Below, piece after piece: positions 7,333 through 15,684 of a DNA stretch of 64,000 nt. The stretch's first letter is position 1. Each line of letters begins with the position of its first letter. This DNA is from Bacteroidales bacterium (GTDB lineage Bacteria > Bacteroidota > Bacteroidia > Bacteroidales > UBA932): positions 1 to 64,000 of the forward strand of contig JAFYEM010000008.1 in NCBI GenBank assembly GCA_017544265.1, written 5' to 3'. Under the pieces are notes generated by a model. That model had not been told where the DNA came from. It worked only from the letters and a program-made list of their open reading frames with translations, and did no database searches. The position numbers were made by a program, and so were the translations under genes.

Positions 7333-9261
7333 ATGAGCAAGCATTTTACACTTCCCTATGACGGCGGCCTGATTGAAAAAGGATTGCCTTCCGGCATTCT
7401 CCACAGCTATGAAAAGATTGTTACTGAGATATTTCCTGAATCACGCCCCGCGAGTCAGGCGATTGCTGACATAATTGTGGACTCCATCAACTCCGCTCCT
7501 GCCGACAGGCTGTTCAAGCTCGGAGTCACCACCGGCCGGACCCCGGTTTCGCTGTACAATGAACTCGCCCGCCGCTGCGCCGCCGGGAAAGTGTCGTTCA
7601 AGAACGTGTCGATAGTATCCATAGACGAGTATTATCCCGCCCACGGAGATGAAATGCAGAGCCGTAATTATAAACTTCACGAGGCGCTCATAAACAAAGT
7701 GGACGTGCTGAAGGAGAATGTCCATATTCCCGACGGCAGTGTTCCGCAGGACAGGATTTCGGATTATTGTGCCGAATATGACGTCATCGCCCGTGACATG
7801 GACCTCCTGGTCATCGGCATCGGCGAGCAGGGCCAGGTCGGTTTCAACGAAGCCGGCAGCACGGAGAAGAGCCGCACCCGCCTCGTGCGCCTTTCCTATA
7901 AATCGCGCAAGCGCCAGGCGAAAGGTTTCGGCGGAGACGTCTCTGCAACGCCCGCAAATGCCCTCACCATAGGCATCAGCACCATGCTTTCGGCGAAACG
8001 TATAATCCTGATGGCCTGGGGCGAGGCAAAGGCTGAAGCCGTCAAGGCAATCGCCGAAGGCGAGATAGACAAAGCCATCCCCGCCACCCTTCTCCAGGTC
8101 CATGACAACGTGAGTTTCTATGTCGATGAGACCGCAGGCGAGCTTTTGACCAGAGTGGTCGCTCCCTGGCTCGTAGGCCCCTGCGACTGGACCAAGAAAT
8201 TCATCCGGAAGGCTGTCGTATGGCTTTGCGGCACCGTCGGGAAGCCAATTCTGAAACTCACTGAAAAGGACTATCTGGACAATTCTCTCGGGGAACTGCT
8301 GGACAAGTACGGTCCCTTCGACAAGATAAACATAGATGTTTTCAACGACCTGCAGCATACCATCACCGGCTGGCCCGGCGGAAAGCCAGGCGCGGACGAT
8401 TCGACCCGCCCCGTCTCCGCGGCGCCTTATCCCAAGACCGTGCTGATTTTCTCTCCCCATCCGGACGACGACGTCATTTCCATGGGCGGCACCTTCATCC
8501 GCCTGGTTTCCCAGGGACATAACGTCCATGTGGCATACGAGACCTCAGGCGATGCTGCCGTCCACGACGATGTGGTGCTGCAGCACATGGACTGCACCTT
8601 CCAGCTCGGCTATGCAGACGAGTTCGCCCGCGTAAAGGCGATCGTGGACAGCAAGCGGCCCGGCGAACCGGAGCCCAGGGAACTTCTGGAAATGAAGGCG
8701 GCAATCCGCCGCAGCGAAGCCCGGGGGGCGGTCCGTTCCTTCGGCCTGGACGCAGACCACAACGCCCATTTCCTCAATCTTCCGTTCTACGAGTCCGGCG
8801 GCATCAAGAAACTGCCCCGCACCCAGGTGGATGTGGACATAATAAAGGCCCTGCTCAAGGAGCTGCATCCGCACATGGTGTTCATGGCCGGCGACCTTGC
8901 GGACCCCCACGGCACCCACAGGGTGTGCACCGAGGCGGCGATGGAGGCCCTGGAGCAGTTGAAGGCAGAGGGCGAGACCTGGCTCGAGGACACCCACGTA
9001 TGGCTCTACAGGGGCGCTTGGATGGAATGGGAACTCGGCCGCGTGGATATGGCGGTGCCGCTTTCTCCGGCGGAGATGATTCTCAAACGCCATGCTATTT
9101 TCCGCCATCTCAGCCAGAAGGACATAGTCCCCTTCCCGGGCGACGATCCGCGCGAGTTCTGGCAGAGGGCCGAAGAGCGTACCCAGAACACCGCGAGGCT
9201 GTACGACGGGCTCGGCATGGCCGAATACCAGGCCATCGAGGTCTTCCTGAAACTCTGCTGA
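7333..9261 (+). CDS. NagB-like domain fused to PIG-L/LmbE deacetylase-like domain
   Basis: 642 residues. Residues about 20-270 are a NagB-like sugar-phosphate isomerase fold; residues about 365-600 are a PIG-L/LmbE-type domain. In the NagB part the substrate loop Asp98 (SIDEYYP) is kept, but the catalytic triad reads EQGQVGFNE, with Gln166 and Gln168 in place of Asp141 and His143 and only Glu173 kept. The PIG-L part keeps its zinc motif HPDDD (His376, Asp378, Asp379) and DPHGTH (Asp524, His526, His529). I therefore infer an active N-deacetylase linked to a NagB-fold that binds but may not deaminate. Such fusions are common in Bacteroidota and usually annotated as glucosamine-6-phosphate deaminase; that label is doubtful here. 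The start at 7333 follows from the promoter position. Confidence 0.9.
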   Translation: MSKHFTLPYDGGLIEKGLPSGILHSYEKIVTEIFPESRPASQAIADIIVDSINSAPADRLFKLGVTTGRTPVSLYNELARRCAAGKVSFKNVSIVSIDEYYPAHGDEMQSRNYKLHEALINKVDVLKENVHIPDGSVPQDRISDYCAEYDVIARDMDLLVIGIGEQGQVGFNEAGSTEKSRTRLVRLSYKSRKRQAKGFGGDVSATPANALTIGISTMLSAKRIILMAWGEAKAEAVKAIAEGEIDKAIPATLLQVHDNVSFYVDETAGELLTRVVAPWLVGPCDWTKKFIRKAVVWLCGTVGKPILKLTEKDYLDNSLGELLDKYGPFDKINIDVFNDLQHTITGWPGGKPGADDSTRPVSAAPYPKTVLIFSPHPDDDVISMGGTFIRLVSQGHNVHVAYETSGDAAVHDDVVLQHMDCTFQLGYADEFARVKAIVDSKRPGEPEPRELLEMKAAIRRSEARGAVRSFGLDADHNAHFLNLPFYESGGIKKLPRTQVDVDIIKALLKELHPHMVFMAGDLADPHGTHRVCTEAAMEALEQLKAEGETWLEDTHVWLYRGAWMEWELGRVDMAVPLSPAEMILKRHAIFRHLSQKDIVPFPGDDPREFWQRAEERTQNTARLYDGLGMAEYQAIEVFLKLC

Positions 9262-9268
9262 CACTGCG

Positions 9269-9308
9269 CCGCGCCGCTAACCATAAATGGGGATGCGGTG
9301 CGGAAAAA
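9269..9308 (+). terminator. Possible terminator hairpin after the fusion gene
   Basis: CCGCGCCGC (9269-9277) pairs with GCGGTGCGG (9295-9303) over nine positions with one G-T pair and a 17-base loop, seven bases past the stop codon. It is followed by AAAAATCCC, not a T tract, so intrinsic termination is uncertain. Confidence 0.35.
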
Positions 9309-9324
9309 TCCCAAAAACATAGGA

Positions 9325-9355
9325 TTGCGCATCGTATGCGCGTGCGGTAACTTTG
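9325..9355 (+). promoter_or_regulatory. Promoter of the porin-imelysin-dihaem operon
   Basis: TTG at 9325-9327, 20-base spacer, TAACTTTG at 9348-9355; predicted start near 9362, 18 bases before the porin ATG. The spacer contains a perfect palindrome (see next entry). Confidence 0.78.
9327..9341. promoter_or_regulatory. Palindrome in promoter spacer, candidate operator
   Basis: GCGCAT CGT ATGCGC is a perfect 6-bp inverted repeat with a 3-base centre, lying wholly between the -33 and -7 elements. A dimeric repressor bound here would block polymerase. It does not resemble a Fur box, so the regulator is unknown. Chance palindromes of this size do occur; position is what makes it suggestive. Confidence 0.45.
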
Positions 9356-9379
9356 CGGCCGGAATAAGTCCTGCTGCAA

Positions 9380-10690
9380 ATGAAACATGTACTCATCACG
9401 CTCCTGGCGGTATTTACGACGCTTGCCGCCACGGCCCAGAAGAATAACCGCCTTACCGTCGGAGGATACGGGGAAGTCGCCCTGTCGAGGCATTTCCACA
9501 GCGACAATGTCTATCGATATTCACAGCCCTCGAAATATGCGTCAGATCCCAGTCACGGCCGTTTCGACATACCTCACGCCGTGTTTTACATCGGCTATGA
9601 GTTCGGAAAGGGCTGGTCGCTGCAGGGGGAGATAGAATTTGAACACAGCGGAACCGGAAGCTCCTCGGAGCAGGAATTCGACGAAGCGGGAGAGTGGGAG
9701 AGCGAGATAGAAAAGGGCGGTGAAGTGGCGCTGGAGCAGTTTTGGATACAGAAAAGCTTCTTCCCCGAACTCAATCTCAGGATAGGACACATGGTGGTTC
9801 CCGTGGGTGCGCTGAACAACGCCCACGAGCCCCTTAACTATTTCACCGTCTATCGCCCCGAAGGCGAATACACTATCCTGCCTTCCACCTGGCATGACAC
9901 CGGAATCGGACTCTGGGGTAAAGTCGGCGGATGGTTCGAATATGAGGCTATGGTGGTGGCCGGTCTGGACGCCTATATGTTCGACCGAGACAATTTCATC
10001 AAGGCCGGGGCCGGGTCGCCCTTTGAATTCAAGGTGGCAAATACCTACGGAGGGGCCCTCAGGCTGGATTTCTATCCTGTGAAGGGGCTCCGGACAAGTC
10101 TCAGCGGATATGCCGGGAACAGCTTCCACAACGGTAATCCCAACGACCTGAAGACCTCCGTCAAGCAGGATGAAGAAAGCGGTGAATGGGTGGTCTCCGA
10201 GAACAAGTACGCTTCCATAAAAGGGCGTACCCTCATTGGTTCCTTCGACTTCGAATACAAGGGTCACGGGCTCATTGCAAGGGGAAATTTCGACTACGGC
10301 TCCCTTTCTGACGCATATATGATAAGCCAGATAAAGGCACCGCTTGCAAAGCGCGCTCCCTACCACGGAACCCTGGTGGGCAAGGGCGCCATGGCCTTCG
10401 GCGGAGAAATCGGCTATGATATCTTCAATCTTTTCCCGAAAGTACGCGAAAGCGGCCATAAACTCTATCTTTTTGCCCGCGGCGAGTATTATAATTCCTA
10501 CATCCCTGATGACAAACAGCCGGAGTACAATTACACCAGACGCACCAGGATAGCAGCCGGAATCAACTGGCTGCCCATTCCCCAGATTGCAATCAAGGCA
10601 GAGTACTCCCGCAGGATGTTCCCTTCGCCTTACAACCCGGAACCATCCCTTAATATAGGTATTGTGTATATGGCATTCTTTAATCATTAG
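9380..10690 (+). CDS. Outer-membrane beta-barrel porin-like protein
   Basis: 436 residues with a signal peptide (cut near ATA-Q20) and a body of alternating amphipathic strands rich in Gly, Tyr and Phe (VGGYGEVALS, FYIGYEFGKGWSLQGEIEFE), ending in FF-N-H, close to the aromatic end typical of outer-membrane barrels. It resembles the phosphate-selective porin O/P-like and related porins of Bacteroidota, but no specific substrate motif is seen. It is the first gene of an operon, six bases before an imelysin lipoprotein, then a di-haem oxidoreductase. A role in passage of a metal, haem or metal chelate through the outer membrane is inferred from these neighbours only. Confidence 0.82.
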   Translation: MKHVLITLLAVFTTLAATAQKNNRLTVGGYGEVALSRHFHSDNVYRYSQPSKYASDPSHGRFDIPHAVFYIGYEFGKGWSLQGEIEFEHSGTGSSSEQEFDEAGEWESEIEKGGEVALEQFWIQKSFFPELNLRIGHMVVPVGALNNAHEPLNYFTVYRPEGEYTILPSTWHDTGIGLWGKVGGWFEYEAMVVAGLDAYMFDRDNFIKAGAGSPFEFKVANTYGGALRLDFYPVKGLRTSLSGYAGNSFHNGNPNDLKTSVKQDEESGEWVVSENKYASIKGRTLIGSFDFEYKGHGLIARGNFDYGSLSDAYMISQIKAPLAKRAPYHGTLVGKGAMAFGGEIGYDIFNLFPKVRESGHKLYLFARGEYYNSYIPDDKQPEYNYTRRTRIAAGINWLPIPQIAIKAEYSRRMFPSPYNPEPSLNIGIVYMAFFNH

Positions 10691-10696
10691 AATAGT

Positions 10697-11926
10697 ATGA
10701 AAAAGGTATTTCCAGTATTAATTGCAGCGGTTGGACTGCTTGTCGTAGCCGCTTGCGACAACAAGTCAAGGACTCCCGACGGCAGTGAAGCCACAGCCGC
10801 GGAGAAAGAAATGAAAGTCATCATAGACAATTATCTCGACGATGTCGTCTATGACATCTATGGTAATCTGGCCAATGGGACAGGGCGGCTCTATGAGCAG
10901 CTGACCGCGCTCAAAGCATCCGCAAAGGAGGGAAAACTCTCGCAGGAAAAAATCGACGAAGCCTGCGCGACCTTCCTTGACGCCCGCCATTTCTGGGAGG
11001 TTTCCGAAGCGTTTCTCTATGGCAGCGCGTCGGATCACGGAATAGATCCTCACATAGACACATGGCCACTGGAAAAATCGACTCTTTGCCAGCAACTTGC
11101 AAAGGCTGAAGATATCAAGACGCTGGACGAGGATGAGGATGCCAGTATTATCGGAGAAAAGAATCTGGGCTTCCATGCAATCGAGTTTATCCTTTTCCGT
11201 GGCGGGAAAAACCGCAGCGTGGCCGCGTTCGAGGCCGATGACGACGATCCGGATTTCGGCAGTGCAAAGGTCAGCGGCACCAATGAACTGATTTATGCGG
11301 CCGCCGTGGCTAAAGACCTTAGGAATTACACCTGGTGGCTCGAGTGCGACTGGGACGCGGATGCCCCCGGGGAGCACCTGGCAGTGGTAGAAGATGAGAT
11401 GGAGAAACCCATAGGCCTTCGCAACGGCAACACCTACGGCGTCGACATGTCCCGCGCCGGTGAAAAGGGAAGCACATATACGACACTCCAGGAGGTGTTT
11501 GTGGACATCATCGGCGATGCCGGCTGCGGAAACATAGCCAACGAAGTCGCCAACACCAAGATGGCCAAGGCCTATACCGGGGATGATCCGAACTATATCG
11601 AATCGCCCTATTCGAAGAAATCATATCAGGATTTCAGGGACAATATACTGAGCTGCCAGTATTCCCTGTACGGGGCCTATGGTGCAGCTGCTCCCAAGGA
11701 TCATTCCGTCATGACGTTTATGCGCGGCAATGGCGGCAAGGCCGAGGCTGAGAAGCTGGAAAAAACGCTGAAGGCGGCTCTCTCGGCCCTGGACGTGTGC
11801 TGCGCCGAAGATCATAAGGCTTTTGTGGACGAGCCTAAGAGTGCCGACGCCAAGGCTGCGATAGACAAAATCAATGAGTTCAACGATGCGCTCGGCGAGG
11901 CTGCCGACTGGTTCGCCAAATTTTAA
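10697..11926 (+). CDS. Imelysin family lipoprotein (M75-like, EfeO/IrpA-like)
   Basis: 409 residues with lipoprotein signal VVAAC, lipidated Cys20, so attached to the periplasmic or outer membrane face. The imelysin signature GxHxxE is present as GFHAIE (Gly158, His160, Glu163), and the long helical segments around it (residues 40-145 and 270-400) fit the paired helical-bundle fold. Imelysins are linked to iron handling and are not proven peptidases despite the M75 label. Genes for imelysin and DUF1111 di-haem proteins sit together in many Gram-negatives; here the next gene is exactly such a di-haem protein. Direct iron binding is inferred from the family, not shown by the sequence. Confidence 0.93.
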   Translation: MKKVFPVLIAAVGLLVVAACDNKSRTPDGSEATAAEKEMKVIIDNYLDDVVYDIYGNLANGTGRLYEQLTALKASAKEGKLSQEKIDEACATFLDARHFWEVSEAFLYGSASDHGIDPHIDTWPLEKSTLCQQLAKAEDIKTLDEDEDASIIGEKNLGFHAIEFILFRGGKNRSVAAFEADDDDPDFGSAKVSGTNELIYAAAVAKDLRNYTWWLECDWDADAPGEHLAVVEDEMEKPIGLRNGNTYGVDMSRAGEKGSTYTTLQEVFVDIIGDAGCGNIANEVANTKMAKAYTGDDPNYIESPYSKKSYQDFRDNILSCQYSLYGAYGAAAPKDHSVMTFMRGNGGKAEAEKLEKTLKAALSALDVCCAEDHKAFVDEPKSADAKAAIDKINEFNDALGEAADWFAKF

Positions 11927-11937
11927 TATTAGTTGAA

Positions 11938-13782
11938 ATGAACAAGTACATAGCAATATTGACTGTTGCGTCTCTGGTTTTTTCGTCTTGTGTCAGAGAT
12001 GGTAAGAAAAGTGAAGATGAGGTGAACTTCGGGACCGACGCGGAGTATGTCGGTAAGGCCGTCGGGAATTTCACGGCCGAGGAGTGGTATCCCGGAGGCT
12101 TGAAGGGGACGACTATGAACGTGGGCAGGAGCAGTTATCAGGATGAGACTCCCTCAACCACCGAGGCCGGGCTCAGCGCCGCCTTCAACCACGGCGAAAT
12201 GTTCTTCGAAAGGAATGTTACGGAGAAGGAGCCGCCCTTCAGTGGTTTCGGCCCCGGCGCCGTGAGAAAATCCTGCCTGGACTGCCATCCGGGCTACGGT
12301 CACGGCAAATGGCAGAACGAGTATGTGGCCAACGACAGCCGTTCCTTCGGCAACGGCTATCTGCTGGTGTGCTACTGGGCCAGGACTGAAAACAGCAACG
12401 ACGGCCCCTATATCGCCAATGTCACCGGAATGCCCCAGACAATGGCCTCCAGGCCCTTCCTTCCGCCGATTGATGAAAACGGAATCCATATCACCTGGCA
12501 GGAGGTCGGAGCCATGGAAAGCGGTCTTCCCATGGAATTTGAGGACGGGGAGAAATATTCCCTCCAGTACCCGACCATAAAGATAGACAGGAGCGCATTC
12601 AACACGGACCCCAATCCCTACGACCAGCTTCCCTATACAGACGCGAACAATGTGACTTATCCATATCTTGAGTTCCGTCTCGAATCCACCATCGGAGTAC
12701 CCGGCAGCGGCCTTATAGACGCAATTGACGATGAGGACATCAAAGCCCAGTACAAGGCGGAATATGACTATCTCGCCGCCGCCGGGAAGGCGGACGCAAT
12801 CAATCCGGCCTTCTGGAACGGCAGTGATTTCGCTCCCGGCGCATTCTACGGCAACTGGCAGAGCGGCACTGTCCCGATCTGGGGCGACGAGAGCGGCGAC
12901 ATGATAGGCGACGGCTATGACGCCGACGGCGCAAAAATCAAGCGCGGGACCTATCGCAACGGCCGGCTGGTGAAGAAATTCACCTACGCCATGACCCGCG
13001 GCAGCCTGCAGGACGGAGCAGGCGCAAATGCTATCTGGAACATCACCAACGTCTCCCGTCCCGACCGTCCGTTCCTCTACACAACTGCCGCGTGGGCGAA
13101 GAAAATGTCTGAGACTCAATCGGTAATTGACGCAATCTATAACGATGAGACGTCGCCCTACCGCGTCGATATAGACAAAGACGGCACCGTAACGAAAGAA
13201 GAAATCCGCGAGGCGGTCTATAATCTGCTGCTTCCATCGACCAACCAGTTTGACAACCAGTGGCATAATTTCACTCCGGAAATGAGTGCCGACGAGTTCT
13301 ATGACTTCATGGTCTGGCACCGCGGGCTGGCTGTTCCGCGCGCCAGAAATCTCCAGAAAGAAAGCGTCCAGCGGGGTAAAAAGCTGTTTGCCGAAATGGG
13401 CTGCGCCAGCTGCCACCGTCCTTCCTGGAAGACTAAGGAGGACAATTACTGGTCCCCGGCCCTGAACAAGGGGAAGAAACTGCCCCGCTACCAGAACCAG
13501 ACCATCTGGCCTTATTCAGACTTTGTCCAGCACAGGCTTTACATGAAAAACGACATCCACGGTTCCTGGTGCCGTACCACGCCGCTCTGGGGCCGCGGGC
13601 TTTCGCTCAAGAACACCGGCGCCGAAGACCGCCTGCACGACTGCCGCGCACGCAATACCGTCGAGGCAATCATGTGGCATGCCTATTCAAAACAGAGCGA
13701 CGCCTACACCTCCACCGAGAAGTTCTACAACCTTCCGAAAGAGGACCGCGACGCCGTTGTAGAATTTATTAATTCAATATAA
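11938..13782 (+). CDS. Di-haem oxidoreductase-like lipoprotein (DUF1111/DHOR)
   Basis: 614 residues. Lipoprotein signal with Cys18. Two c-type haem sites: CLDCH (Cys113, Cys116, His117) preceded by the family's GFGPGAVRKS, and CASCH (Cys489, Cys492, His493). The C-terminal block TTPLWGRG and LHDCRAR, then EAIMWH, match the DUF1111 signature, except that the usual Gly of HDGRA is Cys569. A canonical EF-hand loop, DIDKDGTVTKEE at 411-422, sits in the middle domain and predicts Ca2+ binding. Haem attachment would need the CcsBA-like protein encoded next. Often named thiol oxidoreductase in older databases; the true substrate is unknown, with iron redox change for the imelysin partner a plausible role. 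Confidence 0.92.
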   Translation: MNKYIAILTVASLVFSSCVRDGKKSEDEVNFGTDAEYVGKAVGNFTAEEWYPGGLKGTTMNVGRSSYQDETPSTTEAGLSAAFNHGEMFFERNVTEKEPPFSGFGPGAVRKSCLDCHPGYGHGKWQNEYVANDSRSFGNGYLLVCYWARTENSNDGPYIANVTGMPQTMASRPFLPPIDENGIHITWQEVGAMESGLPMEFEDGEKYSLQYPTIKIDRSAFNTDPNPYDQLPYTDANNVTYPYLEFRLESTIGVPGSGLIDAIDDEDIKAQYKAEYDYLAAAGKADAINPAFWNGSDFAPGAFYGNWQSGTVPIWGDESGDMIGDGYDADGAKIKRGTYRNGRLVKKFTYAMTRGSLQDGAGANAIWNITNVSRPDRPFLYTTAAWAKKMSETQSVIDAIYNDETSPYRVDIDKDGTVTKEEIREAVYNLLLPSTNQFDNQWHNFTPEMSADEFYDFMVWHRGLAVPRARNLQKESVQRGKKLFAEMGCASCHRPSWKTKEDNYWSPALNKGKKLPRYQNQTIWPYSDFVQHRLYMKNDIHGSWCRTTPLWGRGLSLKNTGAEDRLHDCRARNTVEAIMWHAYSKQSDAYTSTEKFYNLPKEDRDAVVEFINSI

Positions 13783-13803
13783 TTTCTTAATTGTTAAAGG
13801 AAT

Positions 13804-15009
13804 ATGACTGAGAAGACACTGAGAATTACGGCGTGGAGTGCCCTGGGCGCGGTAACGCTTGCGATGGTCGCAGCTACTTTCGTGGAGCGTTTCCACGGCA
13901 GCGACGCCGCCCTTGAATACATCTACCACAATCCGCTTTTCTTTCTCTTTTGGGCGGTGCTGTTGATTGCAGGAGGAGCCCTGCTGTTGTTTCAGCGTCT
14001 TCAGAAACGGCCTTTCACCTTCGGGATACACCTGTCATTCGCAATAATACTTGCGGGAGCGCTGGTAACCCACATTTTCTCCCGTGAAGGCGAGATGACC
14101 ATCCGCGAAGGTGAAACTGCCGCCGTCATTTCGCAGAAAGACGGTACGGCTTTGTCTCTGCCCTTTGAGCTGAGGCTGAACAAATTCACCGTGGTAGCGG
14201 ACCCGGTCTCCGGCTCACCGGCGGATTTCCGCAGCGATGTCACCGTCATAGACGGAGGTGAAACGGAATATGCCATTTCCATGAACCATATCCTGAAGTG
14301 GCGGCAGTGGCGTTTTTATCAGGCCGATTATGATCTGGAACAATCCACGTCCACGCTCTATGCAAGCCGGGATCCATGGGGCAATGCGATTACTTATGCC
14401 GGCTACATGCTGCTTCTGGTATCGCTGACAGGCTTTTTCTTCGAGAAGAAGAGCGGTTTCCGCCGTGCATTCGGGGAGAGTGAAGGCTGGGCGAAGGCAA
14501 TAATGCTTGCAATAGTGCTGATTGCCTGTGCAGCAACATTCTTTGTAATACGAGGTTATATCCTCAAGCAGTCGTCCCTGCCTCCTGTGCTCAGGACATA
14601 TCTGCTTCCGGTACATGTGGGCAGTATGGTCATTTCCTACACCATTCTCGGCGGTGCTGCCCTGACTTCTCTGGCCGGGATTGTGATATGCAAAGATCCA
14701 GTAAGGGAAAAGCTCGGGAACATAAGCCTTGCAGTCCTGTATCCGGGCATATTCTTCCTTACTTTCGGAATCTTCATCGGCGCCGTGTGGGCCAATGTGT
14801 CCTGGGGCGGATACTGGGGCTGGGACCCCAAGGAGACATGGGCCCTGATTACCCTGATGGTCTATTCGCTTACCCTGCACGGCAGTTCCCTGAAGATTTT
14901 CCGCAAGCCGCTCTTCTTCCATATCTATACCGTCGCCGCCCTGCTTTCGGTGCTGGTGACCTGGCTTGGGGTGAGCTATTTCCTCGGGGGTATGCACGCT
15001 TATATGTAG
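13804..15009 (+). CDS. Compact CcsBA-type cytochrome c haem lyase (ResB-like + CcsA)
   Basis: 401 residues, inner-membrane protein with about ten hydrophobic segments. The N-terminal 200 residues look like a reduced ResB/CcsB module: membrane helices, then a periplasmic beta-rich part (MTIREGETAAVISQKDG) and a helix. The C-terminal half is CcsA, with the tryptophan-rich haem-handling motif SWGGYWGWDPKETW at residues about 333-346 and conserved His near VHVGSM and TLHGSS. System II enzymes attach haem to CxxCH proteins in the periplasm. It follows the di-haem gene by 21 bases, so its likely client is encoded beside it. It is much shorter than fused CcsBA proteins of roughly 800-1000 residues. 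Confidence 0.88.
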   Translation: MTEKTLRITAWSALGAVTLAMVAATFVERFHGSDAALEYIYHNPLFFLFWAVLLIAGGALLLFQRLQKRPFTFGIHLSFAIILAGALVTHIFSREGEMTIREGETAAVISQKDGTALSLPFELRLNKFTVVADPVSGSPADFRSDVTVIDGGETEYAISMNHILKWRQWRFYQADYDLEQSTSTLYASRDPWGNAITYAGYMLLLVSLTGFFFEKKSGFRRAFGESEGWAKAIMLAIVLIACAATFFVIRGYILKQSSLPPVLRTYLLPVHVGSMVISYTILGGAALTSLAGIVICKDPVREKLGNISLAVLYPGIFFLTFGIFIGAVWANVSWGGYWGWDPKETWALITLMVYSLTLHGSSLKIFRKPLFFHIYTVAALLSVLVTWLGVSYFLGGMHAYM

Positions 15010-15030
15010 AGGCGGTCAGGGTACAAAAAA

Positions 15031-15062
15031 TTTGTTTTTTTCTCGCTTTGTGTGTAACTTCG
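15031..15062 (+). promoter_or_regulatory. Probable promoter of apt
   Basis: TTTG at 15031-15034, 20-base spacer, TAACTTCG at 15055-15062 (one mismatch to TAnnTTTG). Start of transcription near 15069, a very short leader before the ATG at 15082. Confidence 0.6.
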
Positions 15063-15081
15063 GAACTCAATACGAGTGACG

Positions 15082-15648
15082 ATGTACAAAGAAAAGTTGA
15101 AGTATTACCCCGGATTCCCTATCAAGGGAGTCAACTTTATCGATATCATTCCCCTGATGCATGATAAAAAGGTTTTCCGAAGCCTCATAGCGGATCTCGG
15201 AAAACTTTGTGCAAGTCCCAATATCGCCGCGCCCGAGGCCAGAGGCTTCCTTTTCGCCTCGCCTCTTCTGACGGTATGCGACAATGTGGACAATATAATA
15301 CCGGTGCGCAAGAAAGGCAAGCTCCCCGCCGCCGACGGAGACCTGAAGGAAGTGTCCGTCATCAAGGAATACGGCGCTGACAAGCTTTTCTTCCGCCTTT
15401 CCGACATTGCCGCAGGCACGGCTTCAGAAGATGCTGTCGAGGTCACCTTCTTCGACGACGTCCTCGCCACTGGAGGCACGGCTCTCGGCGTGGCAAAGGC
15501 ATTGGAAGAGTGTTCGGTGAAGATTCCTGACGGCAGGGTGCTTCCGGTCAGGGTGAAGGATTTCGTGTTCGTCGCCGAAGTCGGAGGCCTTTCCGGGCGT
15601 GCTTCCCTGGAGGCTGTCGCGCCCGTCAAGTCGCTGATACATCTGTAG
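15082..15648 (+). CDS. apt: Adenine phosphoribosyltransferase
   Basis: 188 residues, normal for Apt. It makes AMP from adenine and PRPP for purine salvage in the cytoplasm. Seen: N-terminal YYPGFPIKGVNFIDI, EARGFLFASPL, the substrate loop PVRKKGKLP, and the PRPP-binding motif VTFFDDVLATGGT, where classical Apt proteins have VDDLLATGGT, so the order is slightly diverged. A GTG at 15076 is also in frame, but the ATG is preferred because it matches family N-termini. It converges on comF with a 36-base gap. Confidence 0.92.
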   Translation: MYKEKLKYYPGFPIKGVNFIDIIPLMHDKKVFRSLIADLGKLCASPNIAAPEARGFLFASPLLTVCDNVDNIIPVRKKGKLPAADGDLKEVSVIKEYGADKLFFRLSDIAAGTASEDAVEVTFFDDVLATGGTALGVAKALEECSVKIPDGRVLPVRVKDFVFVAEVGGLSGRASLEAVAPVKSLIHL

Positions 15649-15684
15649 CGGGGCGCACAGCTCCGGCGTATTTCATCACCCGAA

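Noticed and set aside
12154..13416. 420-codon minus-strand frame opposite the di-haem gene
   Set aside because: Antisense of a gene with clear CxxCH motifs; no start context or homology signals.
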